From Collybia mongolica (taxonomy: Eukaryota; Basidiomycota; Agaricomycetes; Agaricales; Clitocybaceae): a stretch of 64,000 bases of DNA. The stretch covers positions 5,084,001 to 5,148,000 of the forward strand of contig JAAXNY010000001.1 in assembly GCA_013420905.1 (NCBI GenBank), in the 5' to 3' direction. Made by a program: the position numbers and the translations under genes. This document shows, in pieces, positions 1-10,967 of the stretch; the first letter of the stretch is position 1, and each line of letters opens with the position of its first letter. Under the pieces are notes generated by a model, which had not been told where the DNA came from, did not search any database, and saw only the letters and a program-made list of their open reading frames with translations.

Positions 1-3000
1 AACGCGCTTGGACAAAACGGTGAGCTATTATAACGTTATATTTTGGCCCTACAATCCAAAGTTGTCTTTTCCAGCTAATTTCAGAGATGTTGTGCAATCA
101 GCAATACTGAATTTCATCGAAATGGCCGTGAGCGATGACGATGCTGATGTCCAGGTAGCCGGGGTGAAAGCAGTGGCTGCTCTAGTGCAGGATGGTGTGT
201 GTGGAGTTATATTTTTAAAATCTGATATTTTACTTTCCCAGACAAGTTCCAAGACGTCGTCGGGTCAATGGTGTCGAATATCCTTGGTTCAAAGCCAAGG
301 GATTTCCCTTGGAAAGTTCGTATTGCTTGGTTTGAGATGCTTGTTATCCTGGCCAAAAACCGTATGTCTCTGCAAAGAATCCTTCAGCTTTTTTTGACCT
401 TACATCTCTCTTCCTAGCTAATTTCCGGTCTTCCGTCGAGTCCGTCCTGCCTAAATTTGCCGACCTTGCAATCAAAGATGGTGATGAGGATGTCCGTGTC
501 GCCGGGATGATGTCTTTGGTCTCTATAGCAAAAATTGGTAAGTTTAATTAAACTGGATTACGCCTAACCGTTACTCATCTCATCTTCCTAGGCCATTTTT
601 ACGACATCATCAAGCCAGACTTGACAGCAATAATCAATTCAACTGCGAAAGATCCAAACTGGCCAGTTCGGGTTGCGTGGGCCAAGGTACAAGTTATGCT
701 TGCTGAGATTCGTGTGTATTTGCAATATTTCTAGACTACGAATCACTATCTAATTTTTTTGCCAGCTGATTTCCAAGCTTCTGCTGAGTCAAAAATACCT
801 GAACTTGTTGAAATGGTTATCAGAGATGGTGATGAAGATGTGCGCATTTCCGGAATAAACTCGCTAGTTGATTTAGCACAGAACGGTGGGTTGTGCTCAA
901 GCCTGACTTGGTTAGCTCTTTAACCTCTTTTTCAGAGAAGCTTCGAGCCATCAGCCCAACAGTTCAGGGTACCATTAAGTCAGGGCTGCTCAAGAGCCTC
1001 GATTCGGCATTCAAGGACCCTCATTCGCGGGTCCGCCTTGCCTGGATCAAGGCCCTGGTTGCACTCGGTCAAAGGCGTGCGTTTTGGCAACATCGCCTTT
1101 GACCTACTGATGTTGATTTTGTCCTCCAGCTGAATTCCGAGATAACGTTCAGTTAGCAATACCGAAACTCGTCAAAATGACTGGGAATGATGAGGACAGC
1201 GACGTCCGTAAGGCTGCGGTGGAATTGCTGACTTCTCTAGCAAAAGATAGTAAGCTGAAATCATCAATAACCCCTAGTCTATTATTTGACCCTTAATCCA
1301 GAGAAGCTTCAAGATGTGATTATATCAGCACTGCCAAAGAGCCTCGATTCAGTCTTCGCTGATTCTTCGTTACATACTGACTGGAGTCGGATATTGGATA
1401 CACTTATTCACCGTATGACATCATAACACTCTCCATGGTTTCCCGCATTTTAACATCGTAACATCCGTAACAGGCGATGCACAACTTGGAGGGGCCGCTG
1501 AGTTAGTAATCCCTAAAATCGCGGAAATTACCATCCAAAACGACGATAAGAATACCCGTGTCGCTATGGTCAACCTGCTCGTTCTATTCGCAAATGATGG
1601 TGTGTTAATTTGACCCTGCTGTATATATACCTTCCAATAATCCTTCTCAGCCAAACTGCGAGACACCACTAGATCAACTCTGTCCAAGAGCCTTGATTCA
1701 GCCTTGACAAGGCCTGACTGGGAAATTCGGGCCCATGCAATTGAAGTGCTAAGTGGGCTCGCTCCGGACTGTCCGTACAATAAATTCCATATCATCTTTA
1801 TAATGACATTTTCCCTTTCTCCCAGCTAATTTACAAGGTGCGGTAACGCCTGTGTTATCACAGCTCCTCAAATTTGCTGTGAATGGCGAGAACGAGGATG
1901 TTCGTAAAGCTGCGGTGGAACTATTACGCACCCTTCGAACAAACTCCAGTATGTCTAATCAATCCTTGTATCTTTTTGATGTACAATGTTTCGCCTTCTT
2001 CAGGTCCCGGGGCACGCACAGAGAATAGGCCAAATATTGGAGACGCCATCCTTTTAGTTGTACCTTCAGCCATTTTATTGATCGGCCCAGAAGGACATGC
2101 CATCCGACGAACAATTGACTCATTATTGCCCTTTGCTGGACCACGTACGATACCTCATCACACATACTTTCTTCAGATACTTCCTGATCCCATTTTCCAG
2201 CCACAGATCTGGAGCATACACCGGAATCGATGGCACGCGTCCTTGTTCTTTTGCTGAAGGGAAGTCTGTGGCTCACACGAGCTACGACTGTTGAGTTCCT
2301 TGCAGTGCTGAACAAATACAGTATGTTTCATTGCAAATAATAGGTTCTCTTTCACTAGACGACCAAATCCTCTTCACAGCAAACTTCCGGCAATTCATCG
2401 AGTCCACAGTTCCTGAAATCATCGCATTAGCAATTGAAGACAAAGAAGATGGCGTCCGTGCTGCAGGAATTCGCTCACTTGCGAACCTTGCTGAAGAAGG
2501 TAATTTCTGTCATCGCTTGCCTTATGAATCGTATACATATTGCTTTCAGATACTTTCCGAGATAAGATCAAACCGATTTTGCCCCAACTCATGCCGCTTC
2601 TCGATGTGAGCCACCTCAGAGACCCTGTGACCGAGTTGATATCTTTACTTGCGGTCGACGAAATTGGTTTGTTACTTCCCCTGCCTTTGAACACTTGCTT
2701 TTAATCGTAAATCTGTTTCCACAGTTCGGAAAGATATAATATCCTGGATTATCAATCCTCTCATCCAACCAAAGATGGAAACATACCCTAAAGGCTTGTT
2801 GGAGCTTCTCACTAGACTTATTATGGACAGTACGCGGGAATGCTCTGTTACCTTTTCAGCCGTGCTCATTCATATTCATATTCCTCAGATAGATTTGATT
2901 GTCAACGGACTTCGGATAATGTGGTACTTTTTGTAGCATCAGTGGTCTTGATGCAGCCTCATGCACCCAGGTCTCGATTCCGCGCTGCGGTTTCTCTATG

Positions 3001-3184
3001 GTGCCATTATGGAAAGACTTACACCAGGCCTCAACCTTCCAATATTCCAGAGCGCCTTGTTGAACAGTTCCTTTTCACCATATTCGGACGTCATGTTTCG
3101 CAGGACGAGGTGAACAAATGGCATTCCCTGAGTTCTCACTTGCCATCCATCGCAGAATCAAGTCTGGGAGTAGAAGTTGTCTGA
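1..3184 (+). CDS. HEAT-repeat protein, 3' part (5' end outside window)
   Basis: Reading is in frame from base 1 and runs through about fifteen short exons separated by introns of 45-90 bp, ending at the TGA at 3182-3184. The exons encode repeated units of about 35-40 residues with the HEAT pattern, for example VQVAGVKAVAALVQD and VRVAGMMSLVSIAK; many end in an aspartate-rich turn such as DGDEDVRVAG. The last exon starts at 2889 after a 59-bp intron and gives a non-repeat C-terminus. HEAT solenoids are protein-binding scaffolds; no catalytic domain is visible, so the role is not known. Intron positions recur at nearly the same point in each repeat, which suggests growth by exon duplication. 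I see no frameshift. Family is clear, function is not. Confidence 0.8.
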
Positions 3185-3264
3185 AATTGGTACTCAGATA
3201 GTTCGATCAACCAGTTTCTACATAAACATGCTATTTTATGTAATTAATCGCTATCCTCATGTAT

Positions 3265-6020
3265 CATATACATCGTAACCGGTATTGTGGCGGAAGGCCA
3301 CCATTATCCCGAACATGCTCTCTGGCCAAAACGCTTACTCGACGTTCACATCCCGAAAATCTACCGCAGAACTTCACATGAACTTCACAAGAACTACTTT
3401 CTGGTCGATATCTCCATATTATTTCATCCAGTTTGACGAACCCTGGATCGTTCGCCTGTGGCCACTCCGTCACAATGTACTGTTGCCCAGACGGCCCAAT
3501 TACCATCAACCAAATTGCGATAGATTACTCAGGATAGGGCCTTCAGTAGAGTTGAAATCTGGACTCGGGAGCGGGCTGTTGCATAGGATCTCGTTCCATT
3601 CCGCAATCGCATCATCCCATGTAGCTTCGGTGCCAGTATCCTCACCGGGCAATGCGCTGACTTCCATTTCGTCCCACATGAAATTGGGCATAACAATTGT
3701 ATGACACTATCACATCAATCATACCGGGCATGAGGCTAGCATGTTTGAGGAGTGCACAGAACTAGCCCATGGTTAGATCCTTGTCCCTTCCCAATCAACC
3801 ATTGCCATAACATGGGTACGGTCCTGATACCCTACCAGAATGTTCAATGAAAAGTCAGGATGGGATAGGGAGAAATATGGGTGCCAGACGTCCAAAAGCT
3901 CGACATTGTTCACGGCATGAGGAATCGCGTCGTAGAATGTCCTGAATACATCGATATTGAAATCTGAGATGCCTACCTCAGGGTCTGCCTTGTGTTTAGC
4001 AAGAATCTCGTCCGCATCGGTATCGATTTCAACAATCTTCTCAGTTATAAATGACCTAATATATTCCCGAGATGTTGACCAGGGATCTCAATTTATGAGG
4101 GTGCGCTCCAATTTGACGGGAGGAGTCACCAACCTACCCGGAAACCAGAACCGTCCTCACCTTCATAAAGGCTCTCCATTTGATCCAAGGAAGTGCTGAA
4201 AAGCTCGTGTTGATGTCGGGCTAGTTGCCGGATAATGGTCGTTCGATCTTTCAGTTCCAAACCTCGCCAGACCTCATACAAAAGACGTCCCAGCATCTAG
4301 AACGCAAAAAAAAAGCATCGTTTATAAATGGAATTATACACTCACCCTTTCTTGTGTGATGAACGCGGCTCCGAAAATGCTATTAGGATCTATATTATAG
4401 GCAAGTACTTCTGGGACGGGGACTTAAATATTTTTCTTAGCCACCTGAGTTTTGCAATCTACAAACAAGCTCGTGAGTCATCTGTATGGTTAAAGGAACT
4501 ACAGTACTTGCTTCGGATGCAACACGATCGTAGCGTTCCTGCTCAGGAGCAACTGCACCTCCGTCATGGGGCATGTTCATACGCGCGACAACCAACTTGA
4601 ATATTATTCTGTCCCGGAACGTCAGATTGAAGATCTAAAGCACTGTTTATAAAAAATAAGCGAACAATGGGGATAACGCACTTGATTGAACCCCCCTGTT
4701 CCAAACGAGATAAATTCATCAGACGGTTTGGCTTGGAACGATTTAGGGTTCGGGAAGAAACTCCGAAATTAGTAACTAACAGGTTACTAACATGGCAGCT
4801 TTGGAGGGGGTTATTCACAGATGTTAATAACATGTTACTAACATCCATGTTAGTAACACATTAAAAATTGTTAGAACGTTATTAACACTGTTAATAATTG
4901 TTAATAATTGTTAAAAAATCCCTCCCCCCTACCAATCCCAGTTAGGCCCTTCCCCTTCATCTCCCCGCACTATATCTGGTCCTTTTAATCTTTTCTGAGT
5001 GATATTAACCTCTCCTGAACTCTCTGAGAACATATTAACAAAAATTGGAGATGTAAGATCAGTCAAGTAAGGTTTTTAGAGCTTGTAAGACTATGCATGA
5101 GGCAGAAGCCATGATGATGATGTTAGGACATAGTATTACTATTAGAGCAATATGAGAAAAATTGTGATTCCCATAATTTTCCAATAATCTTTCAGAGGCT
5201 AGATGAAAAATATGGATCAAAATCACCTAAAGTTGCCCAAAACTGTCCAGATAAACTGGGCAAAAAGTGGGATTATGCCATTACCATGCAGTCCTGAGGT
5301 AACAGTGTGTGGGGAGAGATGGTTAGTGATTAATCGTCAATAGGAGTTAATAGATTCAAATGATCTGTGGGACTGCTTTTTACATCAGTGTTTATAGAAA
5401 TTTCTTTTCGTGCTTGTACAAGTCCGAAAAGTGTGCAAACAAACAGCTGAAAAGCTATGTCTGAATTTCGACAAGTTCTCAATGCAAATTTGTTTGAAAT
5501 TTATTGCTTCTCCAGTAGTGTGCTTAATAACATGTTGACTGGTCTCAGGATATCCCCACAGCCTTCACCTACATGTTTCCGAGCACAGAACATGCACTGT
5601 GTTTACATACCATTGCCGTTGCCATCACAGATGGTGACAACATAATTCGGAACTATGGGCCGACTTTTGATATGTAGGATCAACTTACAGGTGAACTTCA
5701 TACTCAATACATTCCTGAAGACCAACTACAAACCTAGTTTGGGTATTGGAGCTGTACTGTGATGCCACACATAGGAAAAACTTTCAGAGGAAACTTGCAG
5801 ACTTGTTGTCAAGCCAAAAAGTGCCGGAAAGTGCCGAAAAGCGAACAAGAAATTTGTCATCTTACTGATGTAATTTGGTTATTAACAATATTTAACATAC
5901 CCTTTTGAGCGAGTTAATAACTAACATGTTACTAACCTGTTAGAAACTATGATGTTAATAAATAAGGGGTTTCTTCCGGAACCCTAGAACGATTTGCTGA
6001 AGTATACCTTGACAGATCTT
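3265..6020 (-). pseudogene. Aminoglycoside-phosphotransferase-like (APH) gene, degenerate and transposon-disrupted
   Basis: Minus-strand exons give the signature of the fungal APH / kinase-like fold: an N-terminal piece around 4700-4735 (LSRLEQGG then GGFNQV in another frame), VVARMNMPHDGG near 4590, VPVPEVLAYNID and FGAAFITQER near 4370-4430, and the catalytic-loop equivalent HPDFSLNILVG followed by AMVDWEG near 3790-3890. Breaks: a frame change at a run of six G near 4695; a TGA at about 4095-4100; a frame change near 4130; and a TAA just after WEGTRI at about 3776. A TIR element (4744-5986) sits inside the N-terminal exon and has duplicated GAACGATT. The 3' part (3265-3500) stays open but is not recognisable. 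Intact members phosphorylate small molecules or are of unknown function; this copy is unlikely to make a full protein. Confidence 0.65.
4744..5986 (+). mobile_element. Non-autonomous hAT-like TIR element, copy A (1243 bp)
   Basis: Ends are TAGGGTTC... and ...GAACCCTA, with imperfect inverted repeats of about 22 bp. The 8-bp sequence GAACGATT lies directly outside both ends (4736-4743 and 5987-5994), a target duplication of hAT length. The interior is AT-rich, with many GTTAATAA/GTTACTAAC motifs near both ends, and has no credible coding frame. It interrupts the N-terminal exon of the APH-like pseudogene. Confidence 0.8.
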
Positions 6021-6148
6021 ATCAGCCCTATAACATTCACTACCCAGCGCCTGCCCAGCAACAGCAAAAATCATTCATATTTAGATGATTTACCACATCC
6101 TCACATAGCTTTCTCTTGACTCTTCAAGTCGAGGATATACTGGATGTG

Positions 6149-6906
6149 TAGGGTTCCAGAAGAAACCCCTTATTTATTAACATCGTAGTTTCTAACAGGT
6201 TAGTAACATGTTAGTAACATGTTAGTTATTAACTTGCTCAAAAGGGTATGTTAAATATTGTTAATAACCAAATTAAAAAACAGTCCCACAGATTGTTTGA
6301 ATCTACCAACTCCTATTAATGATTAATCACTAACCATCTCCCCCACACACTGTTACCTCAGGACTGCATGGTAATGGCATAATCCCACTTTTTGCCCAGT
6401 TTATCTGGACAGTTTTGGGCAACTTTAAGTGATTTTGACCCATATTTTTCATCTAGCCTCTGAAAGATTATTGGAAAATTATGGAAATCACAAATTTTCT
6501 CATATTGCTCTAATACTATATCCTAACATCATCATCATGGCTTCTGCCTCATGCATAGTCTTACAAGCTCTAAAAACCTTACTTGACTGATCTTACATCT
6601 CCAATTCTTGTTAATATGTTCTCAGAGAGTTCAGGAGAGGTCAATATCACTCAGAAAAAAGTAAAAGGGCCAGATATAGTGCAGGAAGATGAAGGGGAAG
6701 GGCCTAACTGGGATTGGTAGGGGGGAGGGATTTTTTAACAATTATTAACAATTATTAACAGTGTTAATAACATTTCTAACAATTTTTAATGTGTTACTAA
6801 CATGGATGTTAGTAACATGTTATTAACATCTGTGAATAACCCCCTCCAAAGCTGCCATGTTAGTAACCTGTTAGTTACTAACCTTGGAGTTTCTTCCCGA
6901 ACCCTA
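6149..6906 (-). mobile_element. Same TIR element family, copy B, inverted and shorter (758 bp)
   Basis: This copy begins TAGGGTTCCAGAAG and ends TTCTTCCCGAACCCTA. Read on the minus strand it matches copy A over both flanks but lacks about 490 bp of its middle (roughly 5383-5872). It faces copy A across 160 bp, so the two form a large inverted repeat. The flanking octamers TGGATGTG (6141-6148) and TGGACGGC (6907-6914) share only the first four bases, so the target duplication is decayed or absent. The 185 bp up to 7091 show no recognisable gene. Confidence 0.75.
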
Positions 6907-7091
6907 TGGACGGCGCTTCCTGAGAATGAAGCTCGGCACTTGAAGCTTGAAGGTTCATGAAAGATCTTGAGTGCGTTTCCATGCATGTATGCAGCATGCC
7001 TGAGCCATCCCTTTGTCTTCTCAGCACCAAGACTGCTACAGCTTTCCAAAAAAAACACAGTCAGGAGAATATTCAATATTCATGACCCATC

Positions 7092-7762
7092 TAGGGCTGC
7101 GCACCGTACCGTATTGGCTTACGGCCGTATATCGACGGCTTGCTTACAGTATAAAATTGACCATCACCCGTACTGTAAAGTTAAACCAAAAATTTTGACG
7201 GTACGGTACAGGGGTTTATACAGCCGAAAACGGCGGTACAGTACGTATTCATACTGAACACATTGTCAATTTCTATCGATCTATGCTACTTTGAGACCAC
7301 ATTTACAGGACTTTGTCGATAGCCGCACGAGAGAGCCTCAGGCACTGCTTGACTAACATCAATGTGCAAATAGTCTCCAGCTGGATGGAAATAGAGAAGA
7401 AATGTCAACTGATGTTGCAGGAAATAAAGCAAAGCTATCATGAGGCTCTAAATATCTAAACAAAGGTCTTGTGAGCTGATCCAGAGGTGAGAGGTGACCA
7501 AACACGCGGAAGCCACAGCCTTAGATTTCAGTCATGTTGATAGCGATATGTTGAAATTGGTCATGTTGAGTGGTCACACGATCACATGTGAACGCAAACC
7601 GTCGACGGCCGTTTCCACCCGTCATCCTATGGCTAGATACGGTATACGGCCCGTATCCTGTACGGCCGTTTGACCTACATCTTTCGCCCCAACGGTACGG
7701 TATCGGGACCCGTACAATTACGGCCGTACAGCCGTCATGTACGGTTACGGTGCGCAGCCCTA
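7092..7762 (+). mobile_element. Internally deleted hAT element (671 bp)
   Basis: Inverted ends TAGGGCTGCGCACCGTACCG / CGGTGCGCAGCCCTA are flanked by a perfect 8-bp duplication GACCCATC (7084-7091 and 7763-7770). The left 290 bp match the left end of the large hAT at 37667; the right part matches 41549-41712 and 42685-42894. The join lies at the short shared sequence CTGGA near 7380-7385, so this is a deletion derivative of that element. No transposase is left. Confidence 0.88.
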
Positions 7763-7926
7763 GACCCATCGAGCTCCACGATCACGTAGTCTTGATTGGA
7801 TGACTGGAATAGTGGATTTGGGGAACGCAGCACAAAGGGGCGAGAAAGAGAACTATATGGTATATTGACAGGACATCCGTGATTCTGTGAGGCTTGAGCC
7901 CAGGTAGTCGAACTGTTCATGAGCAA
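7763..7926 (-). CDS. Possible 3' exon of an unrecognised gene next to the hAT insertion
   Basis: The minus strand has a stop-free stretch after a possible acceptor at about 7915, ending VIVELDGS. If the hAT element and one copy of its target duplication are removed, the frame ends at a TGA immediately after the duplication, so the element would have landed at the last codon. A TATA-like motif lies about 230 bp upstream at 8151-8157. The protein matches nothing I know and the open frame could be chance. Confidence 0.22.
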
Positions 7927-8150
7927 AAGGTCAAAAAAGGTTGTTATTTCCTAAAACACCCTTTGTTTGTTTGGTTTAGAGAACACGGCATTTAGCAATT
8001 CAGACTGTAAGATCTTGACTTGGATTGCTTGTCACCATGGGAGCCAGCGCTTCAGCTTCGGGCTAAGTAGACAGTGCTCTCTGCAGCTTTCCCAATCTGC
8101 TTTCCTCAAGATAAGTAGCTGTAGGGGCAGTGTGTCACAGCCCCAGTGGC

Positions 8151-8157
8151 TTTTATA
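8151..8157 (-). promoter_or_regulatory. TATA-box-like motif
   Basis: GGCTATAAAAG on the minus strand, the only strong TATA match between the APH pseudogene and the kinase gene. It would serve the uncertain minus-strand exon at 7763-7926. Confidence 0.3.
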
Positions 8158-8752
8158 GCCGACCTTTCACAGACGCAACTCACATAGCCCACCCACATAT
8201 AACAACTTCTCCGGACATTGGACACCGCCTCATAGTTAATTATATCTAAATGTATAAGGTTTGTTACCATCTATACAGCAAAGTGTGCTAACTGACAAGA
8301 ATATCCCCAATATAGATTGGCAGCGGAAATCCCCACCAACAAAAACGGAATGCTTCATAATATTTGAGTACCACGCATGTCGACGTCCTTCCGAAACCTC
8401 TATCCCCCCCCCTCCCCAAACAACCGGCAGATATCTGCCGCTCTTACTCATACCCGTTGTAGTAAACCCTTCTTGAACACACTTATCAAGGTTACATTCG
8501 TGTTCTGGTGAGAGACAAGGTAGAGAAACCCACACCAACCCAGAGAATTCATGGCTGATGCATGCCGGAAAGTAGCAAGCGAGGCGTGCCGTTGTCCACC
8601 AAGTTATATATTTATCTACAAGGACAGGTGCACAATGTCATTCTCGGCCAAGTCAGACGGAGATCCCAACGAGAGAGGGGGTTATTTAGCATCGGAATTA
8701 ACCCGGGTATAGTCTCATTTTTTCCAGCCTTGAAGTTGAATGTTGACCTCAG
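8158..8752. other. Intergenic, upstream of the kinase gene
   Basis: About 600 bp with a run of nine C near 8405 and small chance open frames only. I see no gene, repeat or strong promoter motif. It should contain the promoter of the kinase gene that starts at 8753. Confidence 0.5.
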
Positions 8753-10780
8753 ATGTTTGCTCAACAGAAACCATCGGTTCCTGTCACAAGGAAGCGAATC
8801 GTAGAGACAAATGGCAAAGGTGGGGTGATACACTTGCCTTCGGCTCTACTCCATAACGCAGCCGAAAACTCAGATAAAACATTAAAACATGCTAAAACTC
8901 TTGTTAAAAATCCACGACAGAACCAGCATTCTCCCATGGCAAAAAGAAAATCATTGAACTTTGGCTCGGCTGGTGGATCATTTTTGTTACGGGAAAGTGA
9001 TGCGTCGACGAGATTATCTTCGTCACCTTATTTTCACCACGGACACTTGATGTGGGAACTCGATAATCTGCACCCTCAACTGCCTGCCGCGGGCGACCTA
9101 GATACGGAACGACGACTTACCCACAAAAACGACGATAATATAAATGATTCGCTTTTCCCGCCAAGGAGGAACCAACACCAACCAAAGCTCTCGTGGAGTC
9201 CAGGGTCAGTAGTTGGCACGCCCCCCAGGTGTTCAGACCAGGGTTTTCTCGACATAATTGCAAGGTTGTCAACTATATTCGAAAATATCAATGAGTACAA
9301 GTGTTTATTAGCGTGTCGAGATGCGACTGCACAGAGGCTCCTTGACCTGTTTCAAATGGTGCTCATCATTATTGTGATGTCTTATTCATCGTTGACAGAG
9401 TTCAAATTTAGCTTCTGGATATGCCTCAGCTGGAAGCTACTTTTAAGCGCCATCTTGTTGTTGCCGTGCAGAGGCTTTCAAAGGACTCTGGTCTCTACCC
9501 AACGTGCTTTACTCTTGACAATATCCAGCTCATCAATGAACTCCCCATGGCAGCAGGAAGTTTTGGGGATATTTTCAAAGGGAACTTCCAGAACGAGTGT
9601 GTATGTCTCAAGGTCATCCGTATATACGAGACTTCGAGGATTGATTATCTGAAGAAGGTGACTCACTTAAGTCTGCATTTTCATCTCCTCTGATCGGTTG
9701 GTTTCAGAGGTTATCTCACGAGGCGATTCTATGGGGACAATTATCACACCAAAATCTACTTCCATTTTACGGGGTTTACCACTTCCTCTCCCGACTCTGC
9801 CTTGTAGCGCCCTGGATGGACAATGGTGATATCACCAAATATTTGGAAAGCCACCCAAATGTGAACCGCATTCTCTTGGTATGTCGGCGCGGGTATCTGC
9901 CCAGTGTCCCTCCGAATCTGATCATGCTACTCCAGGCCAGGGATGTAGCTGCTGGTGTTTCCTACCTCCACGCAAATGATGTCATTCATGGGGACATTAA
10001 AGGCGTATGTATTACATTGCGCCTTTACTCTACGCAGTATCTCAATCATTGGCAGGCTAACATTTTAGTTACTAATTCCGGAAGGGCATGCCTTACTGAT
10101 TTCGGGCTTTCATCCGTGACAGATGCACAGATCGTCAAATGGACTTCTCAGTCTTCTGTCGCTTCAAATGGTGGTTCTGTTAGATGGCAAGCGCCCGAGC
10201 TATTCGATTTCCACAAGGACGCTGTAATCCACAACAGCAAAGCCAGTGATGTTTACGCTCTGTCTTGTATGTTCTATGAGGTACGACCAATATCTGTCAT
10301 CGTTGAGGGATTGAAACACTTACAAAAAGTTAGTTGTTCAGTGGTAGTGTCCCTTTTGTTGAACACGCTCGCGATTCAACCGTTATCTTTAAAATTCTGT
10401 CCAGTATTCGCCCATCCCGCCCACCCGATTCACATATTGCTTGGAAATCTTGGGGCTTGACAAATGCTCTCTGGTCGTTAATGGAAATTTGTTGGAGCAG
10501 TGATCCACTTCTTCGGCCATCAGTAGACGACGTTATTTTTCAACTAGGCCAGCATCCGGTTCAGGATGACAGGCCTTTGGAATATGGACGAACCAATTCT
10601 CGCGCACGCTTCAATAGGTCTTTTAACGAGTACTCTGACGTACCCAGCGTATCCCAATTGGAGACCTTGATCTTCGGAACGGCGTCCACGGTGTCCGACT
10701 TAAACCATAGCTTGAGCCAATCAATGTATATGCCCGATAATGTACAGCCCGATTCTTTTCACTATCTACGTGCGTTCTAG
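8753..10780 (+). CDS. Serine/threonine protein kinase, TKL-like, with HGD catalytic loop
   Basis: Six exons (8753-9358, 9412-9657, 9708-9878, 9936-10004, 10056-10280, 10334-10780) join in frame to about 587 residues. Residues 1-200 are a low-complexity, probably disordered N-terminus. The kinase domain follows: a glycine loop (PMAAGSFGDIFKG), the ATP-anchoring lysine in VCLKVIR, the helix-C glutamate in LSHEAILWGQL, catalytic loop HGDIKGANILV, LTDFGLSS in place of the usual DFG context, and GSVRWQAPE with SDVYALSCMFYE. The RD arginine is replaced by glycine (HGD), common in expanded basidiomycete TKL-like kinases, so activation-loop phosphorylation may not be needed. A Ser/Thr-rich tail of about 90 residues follows. 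No transmembrane segment. The substrate is unknown. Start chosen as the first ATG of the long first exon. Confidence 0.88.
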
Positions 10781-10967
10781 CTTTTCTCTGATCAAGTCTC
10801 GTGATTGACTGGGGTTTTGTAGGGAATTCATTACAACAAAACAATATTCTCAGTTTGCTTGACTAAAATCCAACATATGTAAGCTAGGGGATTTTGTGTA
10901 CTGATCTCGTGTGTATCAATCAGTATTTAGGGCACCACTCAATTATCATGTAAACATGTATTAAATA

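Noticed and set aside
6786..7076. 96-codon frame on the minus strand at the right end of TIR copy B
   Set aside because: Much of it reads through the AT-rich transposon end; the same peptide tail appears at copy A as a by-product of the repeat.
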